Shown: piece by piece, positions 46,828 to 54,428 of the stretch
Layout of the letters: every line of letters begins with the position of its first letter
Position numbering within the stretch: the first letter of the stretch is position 1
Source: DASRAJ01 sp035638255
GTDB lineage: Bacteria > Bacteroidota > Bacteroidia > Chitinophagales > UBA10324
Assembly: GCA_035638255.1 (NCBI GenBank)
Contig: DASRAJ010000063.1
Span: 79,578-143,577, forward strand
Direction of reading: 5' to 3'
DNA: 64,000 nt
Notes under the pieces: generated by a model
The model's input: only the letters and a program-made list of their open reading frames with translations
Told to the model about the DNA's origin: nothing
Database searches by the model: none
Translations under genes and position numbers: made by a program

Positions 46828-47652
46828 ATGAAAAAACAAGCTTTATTACTGATGACTCTTTTGACAATTTTAAATTTCAAAAGTTCAGGGCAAATCATAT
46901 TTGAACATGCATACAGTACTTACCATAGCCAATTTTATCTAACAGATATTGGAAACAGCAATTATAAATATGTTCTCTTTACTGAGAACTCTCTCATCGT
47001 TAATCTATACAACCTTGACCATAGTTTATATTTAAGTTTCACCACTCCAGATACACTTTGGATTCCTCCATACTATTTAGAAGTACAATATATTACCAAA
47101 TCACTATTTGATTGTGACAGTAACAATATAGAATATGTTCTTACAAGAGGGGCTTACACGGCTGGCGGTTTTCGTATTTATAGAACTGATGGAACATTAC
47201 TTTTTTCTAAAGACAGTGTTTCCGGTCCTTATTGTTATGGTTGTGGTGATGGTTCTGTAATAATACGTCCAATTGAAAATACACCTGACGGCACTAAACT
47301 CATGCTAAGTAAAGGTAATGGCTCTATTGGCGATAGCACATATATTTATTCTCTCTGTGGTATTCTGCCCTTAATAGTTGACGAGAATTCTATCACCGTA
47401 AACTATGTTAAGATATTTCCCAATCCAACAAATGAAATTATTACTTTTGAAATTAATCCACCAAGCAATCAGGAGCAATTTGTTTTGACAATTTACAATT
47501 CTTCATTTCAAATAGTGGAGGAAAAAAAACTCACAGATAAAAATTACCAGCTTGACATAAATAAACATTCCCTAGCATCGGGAACTTATCTTTTTGACTT
47601 GAGAACTGATAGAAAGGTATTTCAGACAGGGAAATTCGTTATAACAAAATAA
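46828..47652 (+). CDS. Small secreted protein with T9SS type A sorting domain
   Basis: 274 residues from the ATG at 46828 (MKKQALLLMTLLTILNF signal peptide); an upstream TTG at 46801 is rejected. The middle has no recognised domain (YYLEVQYITKSLF; a CYGCGDG motif). The last ~80 residues are a sorting domain (KIFPNPTNEIITFEI, SGTYLFDLRTD, GKFVITK). It begins a run of small AT-richer genes of unknown function, all on the plus strand, and may be the first cassette-like unit. Confidence 0.75.
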   Translation: MKKQALLLMTLLTILNFKSSGQIIFEHAYSTYHSQFYLTDIGNSNYKYVLFTENSLIVNLYNLDHSLYLSFTTPDTLWIPPYYLEVQYITKSLFDCDSNNIEYVLTRGAYTAGGFRIYRTDGTLLFSKDSVSGPYCYGCGDGSVIIRPIENTPDGTKLMLSKGNGSIGDSTYIYSLCGILPLIVDENSITVNYVKIFPNPTNEIITFEINPPSNQEQFVLTIYNSSFQIVEEKKLTDKNYQLDINKHSLASGTYLFDLRTDRKVFQTGKFVITK

Positions 47653-47708
47653 TAAACTACCAACCCCATGTCGAAAGTGGGGGCGAATGCCATTAAAAAT
47701 AATTGATT

Positions 47709-47737
47709 GTGAATAATCCCTTCATCGTTATACAACA
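47709..47737 (+). repeat. Spacer module shared with 51142-51169 (attC-like end)
   Basis: GTGAATAATCCCTTC followed by CGTTATACAACAT lies 13 bp before the next start codon. The spacer at 51142 carries GTGAATCCCTCCTTCGTTATGCATCAT. CGTTATRC resembles the terminal core of integron attC sites; this is only suggestive. Confidence 0.4.
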
Positions 47738-47749
47738 TATTCTTTCAAA

Positions 47750-48538
47750 ATGAAACTAACAACATTCCTGGTACTACTTTTCTCAATGTCAAAACTTGCT
47801 TTGGGACAAAATTACTCGTATAAAAACGAACAATTCGATCTGAAAATATATGAATATCTATCCAAAACTATTGAAAGGGATTCTATTACATTGGAGACTT
47901 TTATTTACAATACTAAACCTTTTTCAAAATGGGATATAAGACCATTAAAAGATAAAGAGGTTTGGGCAATGGATACTGTCTATTCTTCGAGTATGATTCC
48001 AAACTTTATTTGGGGAAGTTTCGCTAATCAATATAAATTAACCCAACAGGCTGCCATGGCTAAACCGAATGAGCTTTTGAATAAAGCAGTTGCAGATAAA
48101 GAAAAATTAACAAACTATCTAAAGCTAAATCTTAAAAAATTTCAAGAACTATCACAGTCAATTTCAAAATCGAAAAACCAGATCTATTTAAATCAAATAA
48201 CGATACAGAGAGTGGATAGTAATTTTAAAGAGAATAATATCTATTGGAAATATTCTATTTCTAAGGAATCTCCCTTCCCTATTTCAGATAAAATCATTGC
48301 TTCAGAAAAACCATTTTCAAATAATCAAACGGGAGTTCTGAATTTAATGCATGAGTTGGGCATCTATTCTGCAATAAAAACCAAGGACGGGATATTCTAT
48401 TTAATAGATGGCTTCACCGACAACTCATATGGCTTTTTTTACAGTTCAACGGGACTAATGGAAAGTGACAATAATCTTTTTGAAATCATGACTTTTGAAA
48501 AGATAACTGATAATTACTTTTATTATATAGCGAACTAA
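47750..48538 (+). CDS. Secreted protein of unknown function
   Basis: 262 residues with a signal peptide (MKLTTFLVLLFSMSKLALGQ). The mature part is Lys-, Ser- and Asn-rich, with no recognised family. It has a helical stretch at ~105-150 and a C-terminal beta-rich region containing LMHELGIYSAIKTKDGIFYL. It is a single gene in a same-strand run of small genes separated by repeated spacers. Base composition is visibly AT-richer than the flanking genes, as expected for acquired DNA. Confidence 0.65.
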   Translation: MKLTTFLVLLFSMSKLALGQNYSYKNEQFDLKIYEYLSKTIERDSITLETFIYNTKPFSKWDIRPLKDKEVWAMDTVYSSSMIPNFIWGSFANQYKLTQQAAMAKPNELLNKAVADKEKLTNYLKLNLKKFQELSQSISKSKNQIYLNQITIQRVDSNFKENNIYWKYSISKESPFPISDKIIASEKPFSNNQTGVLNLMHELGIYSAIKTKDGIFYLIDGFTDNSYGFFYSSTGLMESDNNLFEIMTFEKITDNYFYYIAN

Positions 48539-48623
48539 TGCGTCGCCTAAAAACCGTTAAAAAAAGTGAGTGAAAGTAACAAACAGGAGTAGCGTAATTA
48601 AACATGAGAGCATTAAACCCCTT

Positions 48624-48703
48624 CTTTGCCTGCGGTTGGTGTCCTCACCAATCGCCTCTGCGAGAAGATAAAAATAAAAGGTTAGTAAGGACAGCAACTA
48701 TAG
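48624..48703 (+). repeat. Spacer hairpin element, copy A
   Basis: TTTGCCTGCGGTTGGTGTCC starts an ~80-bp element that is repeated at 50622-50705. GTTGGTGTCCTCACCAATC pairs with GGTTAGTAAGGACAGCAAC (48680-48698) apart from a few differences, and GGTGTCCTCACC is itself palindromic. It lies between two genes of unknown function. Confidence 0.7.
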
Positions 48704-48722
48704 GAAAAAAAGGGATATAGCG

Positions 48723-49355
48723 ATGAGGAAATTAGCGACAATATTATTAGTGCTCTTACTGAACTCATGCAATAGCGGAACCATAGAGAAGCAATCTTCA
48801 AATGCTCCACCGGACACATTCAGAGAATTTTTGAAGAAATTTAAAATCATAGACCTGCCATTTGTCTTTAGGTATGCCGACTTTAAAGAAAGTTTTAACT
48901 ATAATAAAATGACAAGTATTGACGCTAATTCAAGCGACACTCTTTTTATTAAAACAGAATATTCAGACGGCATAAAATGCTTCGGTATGTTACCCGACAC
49001 TACAATTTTTTTTTCAATTATTTATTTTTATCCTGCTGATAGTTATTATCCGCAATTAGTTACTTATAATAAAAGAGGAAAACTAATTGATGAAACATCT
49101 TTAATCGTTAATGGTTGTGGAGGTGATTGCGGACTTCAATATTGTTCTGAGACAGGAATGATTAATAAAGACCTCTCTATATTTTGTGCCGACACAGTTA
49201 ATTGGGAATACTTTTGCGATAGTTTAGGACAACCAATTCCGAACAGTGACATAGTTTGGATAAATACAAAAACAGGCAGATTGACAAATAATGGAAAAGT
49301 GAAAATGACGAACGATAAGCATCAAGAAGTAAAAAAGAAGACCCTTACTCAATGA
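48723..49355 (+). CDS. Lipoprotein of unknown function
   Basis: 210 residues. The signal peptide has a lipobox (LLLNSC, Cys16). The mature protein has no recognised domain; a cysteine-rich NGCGGDCGLQYC segment at ~139-150 may bind metal or form disulphides. The ATG at 48723 directly follows a spacer with the repeated hairpin. It is part of the run of small, AT-rich same-strand genes. Confidence 0.65.
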   Translation: MRKLATILLVLLLNSCNSGTIEKQSSNAPPDTFREFLKKFKIIDLPFVFRYADFKESFNYNKMTSIDANSSDTLFIKTEYSDGIKCFGMLPDTTIFFSIIYFYPADSYYPQLVTYNKRGKLIDETSLIVNGCGGDCGLQYCSETGMINKDLSIFCADTVNWEYFCDSLGQPIPNSDIVWINTKTGRLTNNGKVKMTNDKHQEVKKKTLTQ

Positions 49356-49519
49356 CGCAAAAGCAAATATCAGAAGAACTTTTATGCGAAATTCCTACAG
49401 TTGGGATTCGTACAAAGAGTATAACGGCAGGTAACAAAAAGATTAAATGCCATTTTTGGGGCGACCGGCAAACTCCGATCAGTACTGTAAGAAACAAACA
49501 TTAAGACAAGCCAAGCTAA

Positions 49520-49684
49520 ATGACAAGACGAAGCGTCATTGCAATTCTAATTTTTCTTTTTTGCGTTGGTTTGCCAACTTGGGTTTTGAGTTTCTTTCCG
49601 GCACCATGCGGTGGTTACCGACTTTGTATGCTTGTTTTTTTATACCCCATCCGTGTCCCTTCCGAAGGTTGGGGACACGGATGA
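49520..49684 (+). CDS. Small 54-residue membrane ORF, possibly truncated
   Basis: The ORF reads MTRRSVIAILIFLFCVGLP and onward, with one or two hydrophobic segments, and ends in VPSEGWGHG. It lies in the 455-bp gap 49356-49810. Its last ten codons coincide with a perfect 12-bp hairpin (49648-49683), which suggests the original C-terminus was replaced by a recombination or spacer sequence. A different frame at 49447-49698 is also open but looks non-coding. Confidence 0.35.
   Translation: MTRRSVIAILIFLFCVGLPTWVLSFFPAPCGGYRLCMLVFLYPIRVPSEGWGHG
49648..49683. repeat. Perfect 12-bp inverted repeat (hairpin)
   Basis: CATCCGTGTCCC (49648-49659) and GGGACACGGATG (49672-49683) are exact complements around a 12-nt loop. 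Weaker complementarity continues outward (TATGCTTGT against GACAAAGCATA). The GTGTCC core also occurs in the hairpin elements at 48624 and 50622. Confidence 0.75.
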
Positions 49685-49704
49685 TTGACAAAGCATAAAT
49701 AAAT

Positions 49705-49809
49705 ATGAGAGCATTAAAACTCTTCTTTTTTTACTTCTTAATACCTTCTTCGTTCTCGGCAACCGCTGGGCGACCTGCTAACTTTGAGCTGACTAAAAGA
49801 AACAAATAA
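49705..49809 (+). CDS. 34-codon signal-peptide-like ORF (gene-start remnant)
   Basis: ATGAGAGCATTAAA opens MRALKLFFFYFLIPSSFSAT, a convincing signal peptide, but the frame stops one base before the next gene's ATG at 49811. The same ATGAGAGCATTAAA start occurs at 48604, where it runs into hairpin copy A. It is probably the left-over 5' end of a lost secreted-protein gene rather than a working gene. Confidence 0.3.
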   Translation: MRALKLFFFYFLIPSSFSATAGRPANFELTKRNK

Positions 49810-49810
49810 A

Positions 49811-50575
49811 ATGACATTGCGAATATTAATCCTGATGCCAATTATTTTTCTTTCGAGCGGACACCCAAACAGACACGCAAAGGATTGGACAACTTCTGAC
49901 AAATACTTTCAGGTTTACACTTTCTCAGACAATGTAATGGGCCTGACAGTTGAACTAAGTTATACTCATTCGACAGAGAGCGCATTTATTGATTCCATCT
50001 TCAACAAAATTGCAACGTCAGATTCCATTGGCAATGTAATTTCACAGCAAGTGCATTCTTGCTTACCTATTGACACTAATGGCAGATTGAGGTTTTACAG
50101 AAACATAAAACTTGAAGACAACCTGCTTAATGGCATTGACAAATCATTTTTTGTTTACTGCACCAAAGGAGTTGTTCAACGGACGGTTAAAGATGTTGTT
50201 TTCGCTTTAGACGAGTGCAGGTCAAACATTGTAGTGTTTCGCTTTGACAAAATTGACACGAGAAAATATGGACAGCCAATGATTTGCTCAAAGACAAAAC
50301 TGAATATGACATTTGAAAACTTTCCCGAAATTGATAAAGAGATACAAGTTGCAATGCTGAACGAAAAATTTGATTACACTGACAGCATGAAAACTATCTC
50401 ATTTGCCCATTCTGATTCACTTTACTTTGCTTATGCAGACGACTTTAATTGGAATAAAGAAGGCGATATAAATAATTATTATCCCGGACGAGCAGTTTAT
50501 GTAAAGCGTAACGACAAAAAACTTTATCGCAAGTGGGCTTTGAGTCTGGATTTATTTGGAATACCATGCGACTAA
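49811..50575 (+). CDS. Secreted protein of unknown function
   Basis: 254 residues with a short hydrophobic leader (MTLRILILMPIIFLSSGH). The mature part is Asp- and Lys-rich with no recognised family; features include FFVYCTKGVVQRT and a C-terminal YYPGRAVYVKRNDKKLYRKW. The stop codon is embedded in GACTAACATT, a module also found after the next gene (51112). It is part of the AT-rich same-strand run. Confidence 0.65.
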   Translation: MTLRILILMPIIFLSSGHPNRHAKDWTTSDKYFQVYTFSDNVMGLTVELSYTHSTESAFIDSIFNKIATSDSIGNVISQQVHSCLPIDTNGRLRFYRNIKLEDNLLNGIDKSFFVYCTKGVVQRTVKDVVFALDECRSNIVVFRFDKIDTRKYGQPMICSKTKLNMTFENFPEIDKEIQVAMLNEKFDYTDSMKTISFAHSDSLYFAYADDFNWNKEGDINNYYPGRAVYVKRNDKKLYRKWALSLDLFGIPCD

Positions 50576-50621
50576 CATTTGTGCTGAATATGAACGACAC
50601 AGCTTCGGACGAACAGTGAAA

Positions 50622-50705
50622 TTTTGCCTTCGGTTGTTGTCCTCACCATTCGCCTCCGGGAGAAGAAAAAAATAAAAGGTTGGTGAGGGACACCCATAGC
50701 AACAA
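50622..50705 (+). repeat. Spacer hairpin element, copy B
   Basis: TTTTGCCTTCGGTTGTTGTC starts a near-copy of the element at 48624-48703, with CGCCTCCGGGAGAAG in the loop. GTTGTCCTCACCATTC pairs with GGTTGGTGAGGGACAC on the other arm. It again lies between two unknown genes, immediately upstream of the start at 50718. Confidence 0.7.
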
Positions 50706-50717
50706 ACGGCTTACAAA

Positions 50718-51089
50718 ATGAAAAGTAAAATTTTAAACCTACTGCTAATACTTACTTCACTCTTTGGGTTTTTAGAATGGGGAAAAGGAAACAAACAATT
50801 TCTGTTTCAGCTTGAGAAGGAAATAATCCTGAAAATATTCAGTGAACCAGCTTCTGTTATTCATCCGTTTACGATCTTACCATTAACCGGGCAATTATTA
50901 TTGCTCATAACTTTGTTTCAAAGGAATCCAGGCCGAATATTGACATACGCAGGCATCGGAGGAATTGGAGTTCTGCTGCTGATGATGTTTGTAATAGGTT
51001 TGCTAAGTTTAGATTTTAAAATTCTGCTTTCGACTATTCCATTCTTAGTTATTGCAGTTTTTACCGTCATACATCACAGAAGAAAATAA
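50718..51089 (+). CDS. Small membrane protein of unknown function
   Basis: 123 residues with about four hydrophobic segments (~5-20, ~45-70, ~77-97, ~100-118) and a basic tail HHRRK. No family is recognised. It starts 12 bp after hairpin copy B and is followed by a spacer with the GACTAACATT and CGTTATGC modules. Confidence 0.65.
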   Translation: MKSKILNLLLILTSLFGFLEWGKGNKQFLFQLEKEIILKIFSEPASVIHPFTILPLTGQLLLLITLFQRNPGRILTYAGIGGIGVLLLMMFVIGLLSLDFKILLSTIPFLVIAVFTVIHHRRK

Positions 51090-51111
51090 TAAAGGACTTT
51101 CATTCAAACCT

Positions 51112-51171
51112 GACTAACATTGACGAACACAGCATCGGCTTCGTGAATCCCTCCTTCGTTATGCATCATGC
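51112..51171 (+). repeat. Spacer element combining the GACTAACATT and CGTTATGC modules
   Basis: GACTAACATTGACGAACACAGCATCGG shares its start with 50570-50600 (GACTAACATT, then GACACAGCTTCGG). Its end, GTGAATCCCTCCTTCGTTATGC, matches 47709-47737. The TAAC start and GTTAT end recall the outer boxes of an integron attC site, but the inner boxes are not convincingly paired. Confidence 0.45.
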
Positions 51172-51214
51172 TTGCGCTATTTCAGAACTTCAAACTACGT
51201 GCAAGAAATAAGCA

Positions 51215-51862
51215 ATGAAAATAGCCAGCTGCACATCAATCATTTTCCTTGGAACACTTTCCTCGTGTAATACTTCTGCCGATAGAAATATTGTTCAAGT
51301 GAAAGTTGATACGCCTAAAGTTGTTGAGCCGGGTTTAAAAGCTGATACTTCTATTTATATACCGGACTGGAAAACTCTCACTGACTCGATAAGGTATTGG
51401 CATGACGTGCATATTGAGCCGATTTCGAAAGTTGCTACTACCAATTATACATTGGACTGGAAAATACTCTCTGACACTGCGAGTTATTCAATAACATACA
51501 TTCAGCTAAATTTTTTAAATGGTCCAACTGATGACAAAACATTCGGAAAAGACATCTGCGATTTTCAAAGTGGTAAGGAAGGTAAGAAAATGAAACTTAG
51601 CAGCAAACAGGAATATCAACTTTCCAAGCTTGTTACTAACCCTTCAAACTTTTTAGATGCTGATTGCGGGACATTTCAACTTAACGCTGGTTTCATTATT
51701 TTTAAAGAAGGCAAACTTGTGGGTAAAATAAATATTGGTTGTGGATATAATCAATGGTTTTTTTCTCCATATAACCATCAGTCAAAAGCCGGTTGGCTAA
51801 GTAAGAAAGGGTTCGGAATAATGGAGAAACTCCTTGACGATATTAATTTGGCAAATAAATAA
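51215..51862 (+). CDS. Lipoprotein of unknown function
   Basis: 215 residues. MKIASCTSIIFLGTLSSCNT gives a lipobox with Cys18 (LSSC). The mature protein contains two related segments (YIPDWKTLTDSI, TLDWKILSDT) and conserved-looking cysteines (DICDF, DADCGTF, NIGCGYN). No family is recognised. It is the last member of the small-gene run; an AGGCGCTAAC motif follows at 51901. Confidence 0.65.
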   Translation: MKIASCTSIIFLGTLSSCNTSADRNIVQVKVDTPKVVEPGLKADTSIYIPDWKTLTDSIRYWHDVHIEPISKVATTNYTLDWKILSDTASYSITYIQLNFLNGPTDDKTFGKDICDFQSGKEGKKMKLSSKQEYQLSKLVTNPSNFLDADCGTFQLNAGFIIFKEGKLVGKINIGCGYNQWFFSPYNHQSKAGWLSKKGFGIMEKLLDDINLANK

Positions 51863-51938
51863 ACGCGATGAAAGCAGCATGAAGTTGACAAAGAAGCACA
51901 GGCGCTAACACGTGAATTGTTCTCGAGTTCGAGGCAAC

Positions 51939-52625
51939 TCATCCTTTCTCCTGCAGCTTAAACCCTACCCCATGATGATTTTCAATCTCCACTGTATTAT
52001 CGGGCGATAAATATTTCCGCAGCTTCGAGATGTATACGTCCATGCTTCTGCCTAAAAAATAATCATCACTCCCCCACACTTGCTGCAATACCTCCTCCCG
52101 TTTCACTACCCGGTTCATGCCGCCGCAGAGGGCACGAAGAATTTCTGCTTCCTTCTCCGTTAGCTTTTGTTTTTTCTTTTTCACCGTAAGCTCATAGTTC
52201 GGATAGTCAAAAACACAATCGCCGAAATGAAAGATTTTTTCTTTCGAGTGATGTCCGCTGCGTTTCAAAAACACGTTGATGCGCAACACCAATTCTTCAA
52301 TATCAAACGGCTTGGTGATGAAATCATCACCGCCGGTTACAAATCCTTTGATACGGTCTTCCTTCGCCGATTTCGATGTGAGAAAAATGATCGGCATCGT
52401 TTTATTTACGAGGCGTATTTTTTCCACAAGCGTGTAGCCATCCATCTTCGGCAGCATCACATCCACAATACAAATATCGAACGGCCGTGACTTGAAAATT
52501 TCCAAAGCGATAACGCCGTCTTCGCAAGCTGTGACGTCAAATTTCGCCATCGTCAAATAGTCACGGATTACCCGGGCGAGAGACCTGTCGTCTTCTACGA
52601 GGAGAATTTTTGCTGAAGGATTCAT
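51939..52625 (-). CDS. OmpR/PhoB-family response regulator
   Basis: 228 residues. The receiver domain (1-120) has its phospho-acceptor Asp in DICIVDVMLPKMDG, with Thr in FLTSKSA and Lys in TKPFDIEE. The winged-helix output domain (~135-226) includes LTEKEAEILRALCGGMNRVV and RSMDVYISKLRKYLS. It pairs with the histidine kinase encoded 156 bp upstream on the same strand. The start codon lies four bases from a GTGAATGG/TCGTGAG repeat. Confidence 0.94.
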   Translation of the reverse strand: MNPSAKILLVEDDRSLARVIRDYLTMAKFDVTACEDGVIALEIFKSRPFDICIVDVMLPKMDGYTLVEKIRLVNKTMPIIFLTSKSAKEDRIKGFVTGGDDFITKPFDIEELVLRINVFLKRSGHHSKEKIFHFGDCVFDYPNYELTVKKKKQKLTEKEAEILRALCGGMNRVVKREEVLQQVWGSDDYFLGRSMDVYISKLRKYLSPDNTVEIENHHGVGFKLQEKG

Positions 52626-52629
52626 GGAG

Positions 52630-52717
52630 GGGTGAATGGGTGAATGGGTGAATGGTGAATGGTGAATCGTGAGTCGTGAGTTGTGAATCGTGAATGGTGA
52701 GTCGTGAACGGTGAATG
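52630..52717 (-). repeat. GTGAATGG/TCGTGAG short-period repeat in the kinase-regulator gap
   Basis: About eleven units of GTGAATGG or TCGTGAG fill the gap between the kinase and response-regulator genes. In the direction of transcription they read TCAC, the same sense as upstream of xylG, and again end at a start codon. Confidence 0.75.
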
Positions 52718-52781
52718 TTTTTTAGTTTTTAGTTTGGTTTGGCGAGAGCACATAGCTCAAACCACATAGCCCATATCTCCT

Positions 52782-54044
52782 TCACAGCGGCAATGTAATA
52801 ATGAATGTTGTTCCTTTATTCACCTCACTGTGCACGCTGATCTTTCCGCCGTGGTCTTTGATCACTCTGTTTACATAATACAAACCTAATCCAAAGCCCT
52901 TCACATCATGCACATCACCTGTATGCACCCGGAAGAACCGCTCAAAAATTTTGGTTTGATTTTTTTTCTCCATGCCAATGCCATTGTCCTTAATGGCTAT
53001 ACTGATTTCCCGATTATCGTCAGCTGTCCAAACTTCAATGACCGGAATGTTTTGATTGTACTTGACTGCATTATCGAGCAGGTTGAAGAAGACATTGGTG
53101 ATGTGCATACGATCGGCTTTAATAACAAAGTGGTCCGCATTTAATGTGCAGGTGATACTTCCGCCTTTTTCCTTCACGATTTGATCCACGCTGTTGATGG
53201 CACGCTCGAGACATTCGTGAAGATTAATTTCTTCAAACTGATACTTCAAATGTTTTTCATCCCATACAGCGACCTGTAATATTCTTTCTACCTGGGCTTT
53301 CAATCTTTCCGCTTCATGATGAATCAATGAAACATATTGCATAATAGAGGATGAATCCCGCTGCACCTCGGGTTTATTCAGGAGTCGTGCAGTAATAAGA
53401 ATGGTTGACACTGGAGTTTTGAACTCATGAGTCATGTTGTTCACGAAATCTTTTTGTATTTGAGATAGTTGTTTCTGACGGAAAATCGCGATTAAAGCAA
53501 AAGCAAAAAAAACAACCACCAATAGCAAGACCACGGATGAATACAACCAGATTCCCATGGAGCCAATGAGCTGATTGCTCTTGTCAGGAAAATTTACAGT
53601 GAAATAATAGAGATCATTTTTCCATTGCGGCAATTCTTTCACGGGATGATCCTTATCATCTTTCCGAAACGAAATGTAATTCCCATATACCAGCTTTTGG
53701 TGATTGCAGTCGTATACCCCATACTCAAAATCCTGGATGAGCTTTCTGTTTTGGAATTCCGCTTTCAGTAGTGCTTCCAGCACTTTGGTGTCAATTTCTC
53801 CATTTACACTCACCACGAAATAGTTGCTCGAGAGTTGATTGACAAATTGGCCATTCGGAATCTGCTGCTGATTGATGGTGAGTATTTGTTCACCCACATT
53901 CTGCAGCGCGATAAAAACATTCTGATCAAATTGTTTTTCGCGTACATCAAATGCATTTCGAAACCAAAAAACCTGGAGCAAAACAATACCGGTAATGGAA
54001 ATAATAGCAAGCAGAGTAATGATTTGAATGGTGCGATTCTTCAT
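52782..54044 (-). CDS. Membrane sensor histidine kinase
   Basis: 420 residues with two transmembrane helices (~6-27 and ~163-187) bracketing a periplasmic sensor of ~135 residues. The phospho-acceptor His is in NNMTHEFKTPVSTI (~207), and the ATPase domain has FFNLLDNAVKYN, IKDNGIGM, ERFFRVHTGDVHD and GFGLGLYYV. No HAMP domain is visible. It phosphorylates the OmpR-type regulator encoded downstream. The signal is unknown. Confidence 0.93.
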   Translation of the reverse strand: MKNRTIQIITLLAIISITGIVLLQVFWFRNAFDVREKQFDQNVFIALQNVGEQILTINQQQIPNGQFVNQLSSNYFVVSVNGEIDTKVLEALLKAEFQNRKLIQDFEYGVYDCNHQKLVYGNYISFRKDDKDHPVKELPQWKNDLYYFTVNFPDKSNQLIGSMGIWLYSSVVLLLVVVFFAFALIAIFRQKQLSQIQKDFVNNMTHEFKTPVSTILITARLLNKPEVQRDSSSIMQYVSLIHHEAERLKAQVERILQVAVWDEKHLKYQFEEINLHECLERAINSVDQIVKEKGGSITCTLNADHFVIKADRMHITNVFFNLLDNAVKYNQNIPVIEVWTADDNREISIAIKDNGIGMEKKNQTKIFERFFRVHTGDVHDVKGFGLGLYYVNRVIKDHGGKISVHSEVNKGTTFIITLPL

Positions 54045-54428
54045 TTTAATAAGAGATCAATGACCTCGATTGAAAGGGTAAAATTGAACTGTTGTTTCGA
54101 CTTTGCCTTAACAAGTTTCATAAATGTTCTAAAAGGATCCCCCTAAAGGGGCTTTCGAAAAAGTTATTGTTGGGAATTGTAATTATTAATTTCCTTTTTT
54201 TCTGCACTTTTTGCAGGAATCAGGTCTTTTACAGGAATTTTTCTTCCGGAAGTTTCTAAACATCTTCAAAAGTTAAAAGGGAAATGGATCGAACCGAAAC
54301 ATTTTTCTTACAGGCTCGTACCAGTGACCCAGACTAACCAATTATAGGTAACCAAAACACAAATACCTACAATTTTAAGGTCCCTACCCTTTCAATTTCA
54401 CACTATTTAAAACCTAAAACAATTTCAC
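54045..54428. other. Intergenic region, no gene seen
   Basis: 384 bp between the divergent kinase and giant T9SS protein. A small CCCCTAAAGGGG hairpin lies near 54137-54148. No convincing TAnnTTTG promoter element, RNA gene or ORF was found. Confidence 0.5.

Noticed and set aside
49447..49698. 83-codon open frame in the cassette-like region
   Set aside because: It has no leader or family features and overlaps a more protein-like 54-codon frame and the hairpin; it looks like a chance frame.
46721..51938. Definite integron call
   Set aside because: No integrase is present, and I could not pair complete R and L boxes for a canonical attC site, so only a cassette-like array is claimed.
54137..54148. 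CCCCTAAAGGGG hairpin as a terminator
   Set aside because: The stem is only 4 bp, lacks a T run on either strand, and lies upstream of both divergent genes.
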